Shown here one piece after another: positions 55,801-64,000 of a stretch of 64,000 bases of DNA. Source of the DNA: Lojkania enalia (lineage: Eukaryota > Ascomycota > Dothideomycetes > Pleosporales); contig ML986613.1 of assembly GCA_010094045.1 (NCBI GenBank), positions 124,001-188,000 on the forward strand. The letters run 5' to 3'. The translations under genes were made by a program, and so were the position numbers. Position 1 is the first letter of the stretch. Each line of letters begins with the position of its first letter. The notes under the pieces are model-generated. The model saw only the letters and a program-made list of their open reading frames with translations. It was not told the origin of the DNA and did no database searches.

Positions 55801-57295
55801 CAGCGAGGATGACGATGAATCGATACCGACCGATGCGCATAGTCGCTCGTCTTCAGAGGGTAGCAACATAGAAGCCCCTTATCCGATAAAAAAAATCGCC
55901 GATAATCCATCTCCAGACGCAGAAGTGAGCCCTTCATCGCTACCCAATACCGAGAATTTAGCGAAATCAGAGAGCACAGGGGTAACTTCATCCCCACAGC
56001 CAGAGAATCCCAATATCAGAGGTGGTGGCCATGATTTTGACCCTAACTACTCTTCCTCGCCTGTTAAGCTCGACTTGAACTCAGTTTTTGACTGTGAGGG
56101 TCCGAGTCTGCCACCGCATCCAGAGGCCTCTCCCTTGACGCTTTCGTCTACTTCTCCAGGATTTGCGGACTCGCCGTGCTGTATAGTCCACCATCACGAT
56201 CCTAGGCTTGGACCTATAATAACGCCTGAAATTAGTCTACGCGAGCATCATTATCCACCAACCTCTATCTTTGAGGATGAAACCGAAACGATACATAAAT
56301 TTTGGGGTGCACGAATTCCTACATTTGTCGATGATGATAATGAGAATGAGAAACCTAGTACCTTTAAGTACGACTATCTCGAGCAAATTGCAACCTCGCC
56401 GCACGATACGGAGCAATTTCGTGCTCAACGGGAAGAATTAGAGTACTTGGAACGTAGGCATCAAAGCGACAAGTGGTTGAGTACACACGGGCTCGGGCGT
56501 TGGCTAGAATGTCTTACACAAGCAGATGACCGATACTACTGGAATGCGGACAACAGTGTCGAAAGCCTGTTAGATCACTGTAATGAAGAGCAGTTACAAA
56601 GCTGGACTCTGACACAGGAAGGAAGTTATGCGAATTCCTTAGCAAGTTGGCTATGGTCGAGTGAGGGTCTATCCATGTCACCAGATGAAATTTCTACAAA
56701 GGCTACGAGAACGGAAGTTCAAGGCCAATCTGCAAACCACGTATCAGCCCAAAATTACCACAAACTATCAACAGCAAATTGTAGTGCCTTAAAGGAGAGG
56801 GAACAGGTGGGCCTCATCGGTGGCGCGCAAGGTACTGCTCCTCAGTCTCCCTCCTCTGATCAGATTTCAAGGGCAACCAGGCCACATGCAGCTTGGAACT
56901 TCAATGTTTTGAATAAAAGTCTCCCACCGCTCGCGAACCAGTCACGGTCCTTTCCTTTCTTGCCCTTCCAGGATCCTCGACCAGTGCCGCAACCACCGAC
57001 AATGCTGTCGGTGTCCTCCAAAGGAAGAGATACCCCGGGCTGTCAGCCTGCGGCAGATAAACAAGGAGATTCCCAGAAAAATCTCACTAGACCAACTTCC
57101 CAGCCTCAGTCGAAGGGCAAAGAGAAAGCAAAAGAGAACTCCGATAAGATCGATGGCCCATGGGTCCCTCCAACTCGCGCCGGCCCATCATCGTCGCTAT
57201 TATATATCCCAATACGGCCGGTGGGAAACTATGATAGTATGCTTGGTCACTCTAATAAATTGTCGGAGATGAAGGTGGGAAGGAGGGGTGTTTGA
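52865..57295 (+). CDS. giant intronless protein of unknown function with LRGG motifs
   Basis: 1,476 codons without an intron. I chose ATG 52865 (context CAAAATGCC) over the far upstream in-frame ATG at 52505, because the TATA box lies between them. The N-terminus is a helical unit (TTEHLHHTIRILTRLREHL), followed by charged repeats (EVEMGEARNRKVKVELGGESN-like). The middle holds heptad-like coiled coil (YERAWVEEVRRLERAYSRLR), and the rest is long acidic and Ser/Pro-rich disorder. Three diglycine motifs resemble the ubiquitin C-terminus: LRLRGG at residues 447-452, RLRGGG at 628-633 and IRGGG at 1051-1055. A conserved-looking aromatic block (STHGLGRWLECLTQADDRYYW) lies near residue 1210. I do not know the family. 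No signal peptide or membrane segment is present. Confidence 0.75.
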   Translation: MPPNFPPNTYPNLLPSLPANLLSPTTTEHLHHTIRILTRLREHLAERLALSELDDGMRDTRFYIEVVDVLDEVEECGVRGWEMFVREVERREGGEREVEAWRRRVRTLCLGVLGALGDEVENCRTVTERKGIGRDEGVRRECRQVARPCGVDELGGERRMVGVEIEMGEARNRKVKVELGGESNKTVEVNLDERSNKKVEAQVEVGLGGSDDGVSPPLNTSTITADDSLPLGRKILNESFNYPPLLCREEIDSEEQEDKEMRRLEESSFDSSAASPQSWTPSPPLGSKIDSLPPHIQISLPLGFTLPSHSSHVPELRFPTGATVFSFPKPTTRSEVAALLKRLQQHGRVSPIFRAHEEPSILQIRTRAMASKIRKAIQEMSGEKLFGDDPVPIDFDDKWSEEKQGYTFIISDLDIAFQASHSQKDESKESQNPANQMYILEELEQDLRLRGGFGDEGYENSIDYEESSNGIASEGSVPDDALLLQPRQFFYPHTNTPTSLDGMRASYFSQIFPSYERAWVEEVRRLERAYSRLRIQFLSLKREHFHCKSSPKALEGRSWHLEAKLEGCKRAREDANLRAIAAQRRLELIKNPLLAYQTPISEMQDRASRVDRLLQQVEEKHKPTDKTRLRGGGQRGTAEQRPTSQHGHHRTPKDCKPTQQEVKARGFIWHAALSTVIVSPSLHYQWARNTTLAQLRQILAYRAEHNIEDDMILRRIRHILEVRSQRSVPDPDTSQGQIVYIGLLDDPDCEYERSRAVQGEFPIWNFEGHSDDSSRDLDEEDWKMGLFHTFNVLRRHQARHGPESCVGSSTYGSADDEFPSFADVIIQLQGEVDSETGSYRSDKSFASPGMGSGNEDSDSFDIHHMDVRGYIKLMRFARDDPLYTTLLSADSPTSNYVLPFDMLEPLDPAQEFCAETEKDLVSNSASTLEERERDFEGAFPHDTMAQWFLCHERLCECRAKMETALEKKMKDTDPSNEPDSEDDDESIPTDAHSRSSSEGSNIEAPYPIKKIADNPSPDAEVSPSSLPNTENLAKSESTGVTSSPQPENPNIRGGGHDFDPNYSSSPVKLDLNSVFDCEGPSLPPHPEASPLTLSSTSPGFADSPCCIVHHHDPRLGPIITPEISLREHHYPPTSIFEDETETIHKFWGARIPTFVDDDNENEKPSTFKYDYLEQIATSPHDTEQFRAQREELEYLERRHQSDKWLSTHGLGRWLECLTQADDRYYWNADNSVESLLDHCNEEQLQSWTLTQEGSYANSLASWLWSSEGLSMSPDEISTKATRTEVQGQSANHVSAQNYHKLSTANCSALKEREQVGLIGGAQGTAPQSPSSDQISRATRPHAAWNFNVLNKSLPPLANQSRSFPFLPFQDPRPVPQPPTMLSVSSKGRDTPGCQPAADKQGDSQKNLTRPTSQPQSKGKEKAKENSDKIDGPWVPPTRAGPSSSLLYIPIRPVGNYDSMLGHSNKLSEMKVGRRGV

Positions 57296-58619
57296 ATTGA
57301 ATAAGTATATGATAATATGTTGGGAGAGTAGATTTCGGTTTGATGCGTATAGGGTGGGGTGGAATTTGGCGTCGAAGGCTTCTCTGCTCATTCATAGAAA
57401 TAAATTTATCTCCTAGGAATTGTGAGCTAATGTTTGAATCCCACAATAGCTTTTCTGATATGCTTCGAAAATCGCCATTTATAGAGAGCGGTACTAAATA
57501 TTCGAGGGGGAAATTGGAGTGGGACTTAGTACAGTGAGCCTGACAATCAACAGAAGTAGATGCGATGGTGCGGAATATATATACATCCTAGGTGCTTTAA
57601 GAAATACTAGTACTCTTTTACATGGTCCTCTCGACCATGGTAGCAGTAGACGACCACCAGGGAAACTCGATCGCTATAGATTGGAGAGCTGAGCACAGTG
57701 ATGCTTAGTGCCAGATTTTGCTTGGTCTTTCTGATAACAACCCAATGGAGTATTCGTAAATTACTGCATCATAGAAAGTCTACAAAAAATAAAAAAGTCA
57801 TCCATATTCAGCGGCCTAGTATCTTAAGGAACTATGGTTCACAATGACGGACGAATCAGAGTTTTAGTGTGCAATAATCGGTTAATACTTCCTGTCGGTA
57901 GTTATAATACTAAACTTTCTATTTGACGCGTTCAAAATTACAAGATTTAACCAACGCAAGCAACATGGTTGCAAGTTGCAAGATTTGATTGAACCTAATT
58001 TAGTGCCTCAACGTCAAGTTTCGCTAGATCTTCTTAACAACAACGCAGGCGTTCTACAATAGCACACCTATGTTATTACATTGGGAGGTTTCCAAAGGAA
58101 AAAACCACCTTGCAGGCCGACAGTTTTGTGTGCCAAGTATCCGTGGCTCAAACCAATGACAACCTTTGAACCACCTACCCACATACTAGCTAATAAAGTA
58201 TTTAGAGACCATTAACACTCTGGTAATATTCACAGTGTACCCGAGCTGGGCCGTTCACTAAAACATAGATCAACTATATCTTGAAGCATACTCCCATCTG
58301 GTGCTGGCGTAGGAACTACAAACTTCCGTTTACGGAAACATAAATTGAGATATATCTAAGCATACTCCCATCTAGCGATGGGCGCAGGACTCACAAACTC
58401 TATCGTCCATGGATTCATACAATTCTTGCATCAAAGCATACTCCTATCAATGGCCCTATAAAGGTGTCCAAAAGAACCAATCGCTGGATGCCATGAAATG
58501 GGAAGGGAGGGCACCTGCTTAACTGGAGCAAAGGAAAACAATAAAATCATGCCAAAAGTTGAAAATCTCAAATTTAAGCGGCATTATTTCATGAAGGGCA
58601 AAAAAAAAACCTTAGAAAG
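57296..58619. other. AT-rich spacer
   Basis: The 3' UTR of the giant ORF leads into AT-rich DNA with no recognisable gene. A degenerate tandem repeat at 58262-58455 is listed separately. Confidence 0.5.
58262..58455 (+). repeat. degenerate tandem repeat, about 75-bp unit, 2.4 copies
   Basis: The core GCATACTCCCATCT occurs at 58286 and 58360, and as GCATACTCCTATC at 58436. Around the first two copies about 70 bp can be aligned (AACATA..., TATATCT, the core, then GCGTAGGAACTACAAACT versus GCGCAGGACTCACAAACT). The spacing is 74-76 bp. Confidence 0.75.
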
Positions 58620-59638
58620 GTGCGGATACCACCCCTAAACCCTAAGAAGAAAAACCATTGGGGGCATTTCTCTTGGCTTGGAGCGCAGCACAATCACGGC
58701 CCTCAATCCAACGCTAGCCCGAGGGCTAAAGAGTATCGGAAAAGGCTCAGGAAAAATAGTATAGGTCGCCTTCCAATTAAGAGGAAGCGACCACCTTGCA
58801 TTCTCTACAAGTTCTTCCTATATGGACCGGTGCAAGGAGATTTGCCCGTCGAACTTCATCCCATGCTGGCGAAGAAGAATTGGATCCGAGGGACACCCAA
58901 TGAGAATAGTGAGCTTTGGAAAAGAATGCAACCAGCCTTGCGGCATGTCAGCAAATTTCTCCATAAAGAATCCTACATGGGCTGGTTCGCGCGTATATTA
59001 TACTGTAGAGAAGTCTACCACGCGAAATCCGGCCGCATATACATCGCCGAAACACAGCAATCAAAAGGCAACAGCGCACGCCGGAGGGCAAAAATGGATC
59101 TCATATTACTCGGCCCCCGAATCAAGTTCTTCTTTGGGGATCCGAAGCCGGAGAAGGCCGGCTGGGTATGGGATGGAAGTACGTGCATGTCACTGCGCCA
59201 TATCGATCGGGATTGCGACGACGAAAGGAGCACCGGGACAACTCGACGTCTTTCTTTTGTATCCACCGGGACTTTGCTTTCGCTTTGGAGGATGACCGGC
59301 AAATGCCTGGGGAATTTGTCCGGACCAGCTTCAGCCTCGCTGTGGTGATCCTCCGCGAAATCGGACACGCCGTATATCAGTTATCGGGACTAGAAAGGGA
59401 AGAAGACTCCCGTCAAAGGCCGAATAAGTGGCTATACAAAGAGCGAGGTGACAATCACCATGTCGATAGGCGTTATCTCAACCTCTCGGATAGTGATCCT
59501 AAGCCCGGTTTTTCCCTGGACAAAGTTTTGTTTGGTTCGCTCATGTTTTGGAATCTCAACGGAGAGCATGGAATTTCGAATCTTGTATCAGTCCTGGATA
59601 GAAATGACCTTCTCGAGACCAGGGTAATTGGTATGTGA
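58620..59638 (+). pseudogene. metalloprotease-like protein remnant with altered HExxH motif
   Basis: Two frames on the same strand continue one another: 58620 to about 59165 (ending PEKAGW), and from about 59228 to 59638 (EHRDNSTSFFCIHRDF, then VVILREIGHAVYQLSGLERE). A 62-nt interval 59166-59227 (GTATGG...GAAAG) would act as an intron and join the frames, otherwise there is a frameshift. No ATG starts the first frame (58620 is GTG). The motif REIGHAVY has the shape of a zinc-protease HExxH (HEIxHA) with the first His replaced by Arg. This suggests loss of zinc binding. The family assignment is inference. A missing start and the lost His argue for a pseudogene, but a non-catalytic gene with an unseen 5' exon is possible. 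Confidence 0.5.
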
Positions 59639-59952
59639 TTGCATAGCTTTTTTTTATCCAGGCGGTGTGGAAAGGCTTGAATTTCTATCCCCCTCTAGGT
59701 TACAGGATATTAGAGGGTCCGGATTCGAGAGACAAATTAAAGATTAATATCCGGAGTGGGCGACCAAAGTCGCATAGATTTGGACGTCAATGATGAATAT
59801 TTCGGTGGATATGAACATTTCAATGTTGAATTGAGTTGATTGAGATAGAGACTAAGCAAGAGAGGGAAACGACTGTTTCTCACACTGCGAGTTTATTTGA
59901 TGCTGAACTTTAGGAGTCTGACGTTGCTATTAATAATTGGAACAGACGGCTA

Positions 59953-60108
59953 AGTTTTCACAACTCTCTACCTTGCTAAGTCATCTTTGCTAACAATAGG
60001 TATAGGACTTAGTTAGCTTATCCTAAGCTCAAAAATCTAGTAGACCAATAGCCAAATTGAGTTCGACCATGGGTAAGCTCTATATTAAGTGGAGAGTTGT
60101 GAAAAATC
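59953..60108. mobile_element. MITE-like element, 156 bp, with inverted repeats and TA flanks
   Basis: TTTTCACAACTCTC at 59955-59968 is the exact reverse complement of GAGAGTTGTGAAAA at 60092-60105, and weaker pairing extends inward. Each side is bordered by TA (59951-59952 and 60109-60110), the target duplication of Tc1/mariner-type elements. There is no coding capacity. A decayed Tc1/mariner transposase lies 3 kb away, but I cannot link the two. Confidence 0.55.
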
Positions 60109-60116
60109 TATCCCGA

Positions 60117-60139
60117 TACACCAGTACACCAGTACACCA
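60117..60139 (+). repeat. short tandem repeat, ACACCAGT-type 9-mer
   Basis: The 9-mer TACACCAG(T) is repeated two and a half times just outside the MITE-like element. It is too short to mean much. Confidence 0.6.
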
Positions 60140-61109
60140 AGCTTCTCGAAGTCTGTAGTGTAGCTTTTTGGTAGCTTAAGAAAAATAGGCCAACCAGCCT
60201 GCAGGAACAAGGGAGACACGGATGTGGATTGCCAATCTATAATAGATAGAATTTACGCAGATGCGGTCTCGGAAACGTAGACATTTCTCATATGCAAATC
60301 TATTTGCTAAAGCGTAGGCTTTTCATATCTTTTTAGAACATCATTAGCTTCTAGTATATATAGAGCTCTATCCCATATTCCTTCCTCATCAATAGAGCCT
60401 TGTTGAAAACCCCTCCTAACTTCTCGATTGCTACGACTGGAGACTTTGACTATCTAACTAAGGCAGCTATGTCGCAAAGTTTGGGCACGTCGAATGTTAC
60501 ATGACGACGCTTGCATTGAAACAGTTCATCAACAAAAAAACCGGCCATCCATATATCGGTAGAGGTCCTTGTGTCCAATGGGCTTGCCCAGTAGTGTACA
60601 TGCACTTAGCGGCAGAGACAAGAGCAAAGAATAGATGAAGGTTTACCACGGCACGTAACAGAGACACTTCGCGGATATTGCGAGGATGACATCAGGGATA
60701 TACGTAGAGGGCGTTTGCGAAACGCCCTCAACGACGACATTGAGACTACGTCACGGGGAAAATCTGATGTTGAGCTGCAATGCGGAAAATAACTTGGTCC
60801 GTGCATTTCTCTATCGTTCCCTTTAGGAACTCGACAATCCTCCAGTCATCGTCACGCGTCAACCCCGCTCCGAACACCGTAAAATGACGCCGCTCCTCGC
60901 GCAAAAAGACGTGACTCTCTCTATTGAACACTACTCTCGAAGCGCCTGCTCTATCAACCTCGCCTACAGCCCTCCTACATCCCTGGGTCCTCGAAAGCAC
61001 CACGCGTACCCCGTCGACTGTCCTACCCTGCTACACCTACGCAACTCGAGCCCCTAAACGCCTCACACGAGAAAACCTATTCTTTTTCCACTTACCGCAC
61101 AATCTTGGG

Positions 61110-61991
61110 ATGGCATCCCTATACGTTCCACCTGAATATAACATCGAAACTCAGCACAATGGCTCCGAACATCTCGCCATCAACAACACTTTTATTCGGC
61201 GATTCTTGACACTATTAGCGTTGCATACCACGGCGAAGTTCTATTCACGGGATGGGCTCTGCGTCCCAATTTCGAAACATAAAATCGTGAAGACAGGGCG
61301 TCGAGTCCACCTGACAGAAGGTGCCACTATGAAATACGTAGCTGGAAAAACTACCATTCCCATTCCAAAGGTCCATTGTTCCTTTTTGCACAAGAACAGG
61401 GCATACATTGTTATGGAGAGGATCCAAGGTGAAGAACTGCCAAAAGCGTGGAAAAGCATGTCTAAAGAATCAGTCGAGAGTGTTTTCGCGCAGTTAAGAA
61501 AGATCTTCCAAGAGTTACGCGCCCTGACACCTCCTCCAGGCACGGGTGTGGAAAGCTGTGTTGGAGGCTCCTTGTATGACTCTCGCATACCCCGTGGAAA
61601 TCCACGTTTCGGTCCATTTAAGACAATCCAAGAATTTCATTTCTGGCTTAGACGAGACCTGAAACCCGAAGATCTCAAAGATCGGGAAAAGGATCAGGAT
61701 TGGCACAACCTCCAGGACATGATGAGCAAACAGGATGGGCCATGGCCTCCACCAGTTTTTACCCACGGCGATCTAAATCCATTCAATGTTCTCGTTTGTG
61801 GGGACAATGTGGCTGGAATCATTGATTGGGAGTTCTCAGGATGGTATCCGCATTATTGGGAATATACATCAGCCTGGTTTGGCAATGTTACGAGAACGGA
61901 ATGGCAGGGGATGCTTGACAAGGTTCTCGACCGACCAAGTCCCGAGGAATTCAAGATGGAGGAAGTTCGCAATAAATGGTGGGGCGAATGA
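61110..61991 (+). CDS. aminoglycoside phosphotransferase (APH) / choline-kinase-like family protein
   Basis: A single exon of 293 codons from ATG 61110. The fold is a protein-kinase-like small-molecule kinase. Visible elements are the N-lobe strand ATMKYVAGKTTIPIPKVHCSF (with Lys), the hinge AYIVMERIQGEEL, the catalytic loop His219-Gly-Asp221-Leu-Asn-Pro-Phe-Asn226 (HGDLNPFNVLV) and the metal-binding Asp239 in GIIDWEFSGWYP. All catalytic residues are in place. Proteins of this type are very numerous in fungi and the substrate is generally unknown, so antibiotic resistance should not be inferred. The frame is open upstream to 60924 without an ATG, so an upstream exon is possible. Confidence 0.88.
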   Translation: MASLYVPPEYNIETQHNGSEHLAINNTFIRRFLTLLALHTTAKFYSRDGLCVPISKHKIVKTGRRVHLTEGATMKYVAGKTTIPIPKVHCSFLHKNRAYIVMERIQGEELPKAWKSMSKESVESVFAQLRKIFQELRALTPPPGTGVESCVGGSLYDSRIPRGNPRFGPFKTIQEFHFWLRRDLKPEDLKDREKDQDWHNLQDMMSKQDGPWPPPVFTHGDLNPFNVLVCGDNVAGIIDWEFSGWYPHYWEYTSAWFGNVTRTEWQGMLDKVLDRPSPEEFKMEEVRNKWWGE

Positions 61992-62148
61992 TCGCCCATT
62001 GAATGGCGCTTGATGCGTGGTTACCTTAAGAGTGTGTTCGCAGTTCTCGCAAAATCACTGCATAAATCGGAAGCAAGCACAACACAGACGCTCTATAAAA
62101 CTACAGGCCAATGAACTTACTCCTGTGGCAGCTCACGGTTACTAGCTT

Positions 62149-62718
62149 CTACGGCACACGTTCCCTGTTCTCAAGCATGTCCCAGGTCGGCTTCGGTTTC
62201 AACATATCGGCAGCAGACCGATAGCGACCGCTAGCAGTCTTGTCTCCTACGTATCGTCTCGCAAATGCCTCGATCTTCTGCTAGTTCAGCTCGGCGGTAC
62301 CAACACACTTCCCATCCTTCGCAATCTCGGCCAAGGCACTTGCGACCCAAGTGCGACATCTCCAGTTTGAATCGCCCTGCACGACTGGAAGCCGTCGAAA
62401 AAGGGCAATGAGACGCTGCTCATCTTCAATCTTGGCGATAAGAATCCGCGCCAAGAGGTTGTTGGTGGTTCGGACATTCTCTAATGGGATTTCTTCATAG
62501 GTCCAGCCGAAAGGGGAGTTTTTGACGTGGTAACGTGCGCCTGGTATTACGTCTTTTCTCTCCGCTTTGGGCCCAATCAGGAAGCCCCAGTGGTATCTAA
62601 TGAGGTCAATATGTATTAAGAAACACTTAAAAGTGCAGCTAGCTCACTTGCGATCCTCGTTGTTTACGACGCCGCTGGGATACAAGGCAATGTACAAACG
62701 ATTTTTGTTGGAAGGCAT
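62149..62718 (-). pseudogene. fungal small conserved protein, broken by one nonsense codon
   Basis: Exons 62718-62648 and 62596-62149 (intron GTGAGC...CATTAG) form a 172-residue chain of a type common in filamentous ascomycetes: NKNRLYIALYP, then KYHWGFLIGPK, ARYHVKN, LLARILIAKIED, VVQGDSNWRCRTWV. The frame is cut by TAG at 62283-62281 (AAC TAG CAG), where this kind of protein has a Trp. After the stop the same frame continues cleanly for another 43 codons (KIEAFARRYVGDKT, then KPTWDMLENRERVP) to a natural stop at 62149. One TGG-to-TAG change is therefore the only visible lesion. Function of the family is unknown to me. A truncated protein of 128 residues could still be made. Confidence 0.7.
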
Positions 62719-63132
62719 GTTGAATGTGGCGCAGACCTGGAAATGAATATGCCACGTGGATAGGCTGCGCAGAATGAAGTTGAGGCAATTGATCTGCAGT
62801 TGAAAAATAGAATATCTTGACCGGCAAGAGAGAATGTTGCCGTCAGTTGTGTGTAGCATCCACATTTTATTCCTGTTCTTATACCTTTTTCAATATTCAA
62901 TTTGATGGAAATAGAACAAAATACCCAAGCGCCATCTTTGTAAGGTTTGAGTGATGCGAAGAATATCTACTTCGATTGGCCTAAAGGCATTGAAATTGTA
63001 CATCTACGCCGCACCTCCGGCTGCTTCTATTTCCGAGTGCGGCACAGCTTTGATACGCTTTTGACGAAATGGCTGCTCCCATATTTGGGGGCGACATTAC
63101 GCCGAGCCTCGCTCTGCGATGCTTGATGGCCT
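62719..63132. other. spacer between pseudogene and transposase remnant
   Basis: No gene is recognised. A CGGCACCTCC/GTGCGGC-rich patch near 63010-63045 may belong to the transposon, but no terminal repeat could be identified. Confidence 0.4.
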
Positions 63133-63600
63133 GTGATTATCGTGAAGAGTTCTGTTGTCACACCAGATGCCCTAAAGGCTGCAAACCTTAAGCCAACGAA
63201 GCGCTCTGGTCGTCCTCCAAAGCTTACAAATGCTCAAGTTGACGAGCTCGAATTCTACATGACTTCTTCACGCGCTGCTCGTCAGATGAGAATCCTACAG
63301 TTTGCGGAAGATCCTTTTGAGGCCTGGGGAGTTGGACAATATATTATACGGAACGCTCTAAGGAAGAGAGGGTGTAAATGTCACGTAGCCTATGCTAAAC
63401 CACCTCTTACTAAGGAGAATCGACAGATACGTCTCAATTAGGTGCGAGGTCCAGTTAATTGGGATCCCTAGCAGTGGTGGAGGATCATCTAGAGCGACGA
63501 GACCTGGGCAACAGGTGGTAGGCACCGGAGGAAGTGGGTTATAAGGGAAGCTGGTGAAGAGTTTGAAACAACCTGATGGGAGAGGTCATATTTGGCAACT
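63133..63600 (+). mobile_element. decayed Tc1/mariner-type transposase
   Basis: The frame starting near 63133 encodes the helix-turn-helix part of a fungal Tc1/mariner transposase: KRSGRPPKLTNAQVDELEFY, then FEAWGVGQYIIRNALRKRG and AKPPLTKENRQIRLN. It is stopped by TAG at 63439-63441, but the frame then continues as VNWDP-stop-QWWRII-stop-SDETWATGGRHRRKWVI, which contains the first catalytic Asp region (DETW) of the DDE domain. At least two of the three TAG codons replace expected Trp. After about 63570 the match fades. The element is inactive. No inverted ends could be found, and the rest may lie beyond the window or be deleted. Confidence 0.8.
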
Positions 63601-64000
63601 GGAAGTACTCATAAATATTGTCTTTAAACGACTGATTGAATTGGATTGTTGAATCCAGAATACTAAAGAGTGCCATCGTACAAAAGTAACGGGCGTGGTA
63701 AGCTATATCAGAATCGACAAGGATGGTGAGTGGTGATACCACTCTGTTACATACGGACAAAGATCTCACATCAGGCGGCCGGGCGAAAATCCTCGTGCGT
63801 CTAGCTCAAGTATGTACTCAACAATCACGTCCTCTTCTATCTTAGTAAACTTCATTGAATTGGGCGTACAGTCGCGTCGATAGAGGATTCCTTTAGCTCA
63901 TCGTCGAATAGTTGTTTAGGAGGCTTTATAGATCATTGCAGCGTTGTTTTTGGGATAAGGACCTAGGCGTCCTAGTGATCTAGTGCCCAGATCTCCCGGA
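63601..64000. other. right edge, no gene recognised
   Basis: Decayed sequence, possibly the remainder of the transposon. The only sizeable frame (63539-63769, minus) runs against the transposase remnant and has no domain. Confidence 0.45.

Larger units (their letters stand above)
59639..61109. other. AT-rich spacer with a small inverted-repeat element
   Basis: No gene is recognised apart from the open 5' extension of the phosphotransferase frame (60924-61109), which has no ATG before 61110. The stretch contains a MITE-like element (59953-60108) and a short 9-bp repeat at 60117-60139. Confidence 0.45.

Noticed and set aside
61110..61991. Antibiotic-resistance gene from bacteria
   Set aside because: The APH-fold protein has the sequence style of the large fungal phosphotransferase families, and nothing indicates transfer or a drug substrate.
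1..64000. CRISPR arrays, bacterial operons, rRNA genes
   Set aside because: No regularly spaced direct repeats, no bacterial gene organisation and no rRNA-like sequence were seen.

Overview
The window is nuclear DNA from a filamentous ascomycete. Genes are intron-bearing, introns are mostly about 50-120 nt with GT(A/G)NGN donors and CTAAC-like branch sites, and the products are fungal: PalH, Mvp1, Ase1, Dcn1, a lytic polysaccharide monooxygenase, a GH11 xylanase and a GPI-type cupredoxin. A plant-biomass-degrading member of the Leotiomycetes or a relative would fit, but this is an inference from gene content and style. No species can be named.

The window falls into two kinds of sequence. Coordinates of roughly 30-57 kb form a compact, balanced-composition housekeeping block, mostly on the + strand: ase1 (microtubule bundler), a conserved unknown protein, palH (ambient-pH sensor), mvp1 (sorting nexin), dcn1 (cullin neddylation), ribosomal protein eL32, a disordered protein and a 1,476-residue intronless ORF. 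The left part (about 1-30 kb) and the right end (57-64 kb) are more AT-rich, gene-poor mosaics. Intact secreted-enzyme and stress genes sit there between long stretches of decayed sequence: AA9 LPMO, cupredoxin, GH11 xylanase, feruloyl esterase, a peroxiredoxin and unknown secreted proteins. Pseudogenes there carry repeated TGG-to-TAG nonsense changes and frameshifts, as repeat-induced point mutation or ordinary decay would produce. eL22 and a tRNA-Ser(GCT) are also in the left part.

Functionally, the AA9 enzyme, GH11 xylanase and feruloyl esterase act on plant cell walls (cellulose/hemicellulose backbone, xylan backbone, feruloyl side-chain esters). Each has a TATA-like box about 50-70 bp upstream of its ATG. 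The xylanase also has one perfect GGCTAAA (XlnR-type) word upstream.

The most unusual structure is dcn1. Its two N-terminal exons are separated from the PONY-domain exons by a 2.07-kb intron that contains a 584-codon same-strand ORF. That ORF runs into the next dcn1 exon in another frame. It also contains a GT donor whose phase allows an in-frame join to the dcn1 C-terminal exons. Other points of note are a peroxiredoxin gene with AT where its splice acceptor AG should be, a 156-bp TA-flanked inverted-repeat element, a decayed Tc1/mariner transposase, a three-copy 75-bp repeat, and LRGG-type motifs like the ubiquitin tail in the giant ORF.
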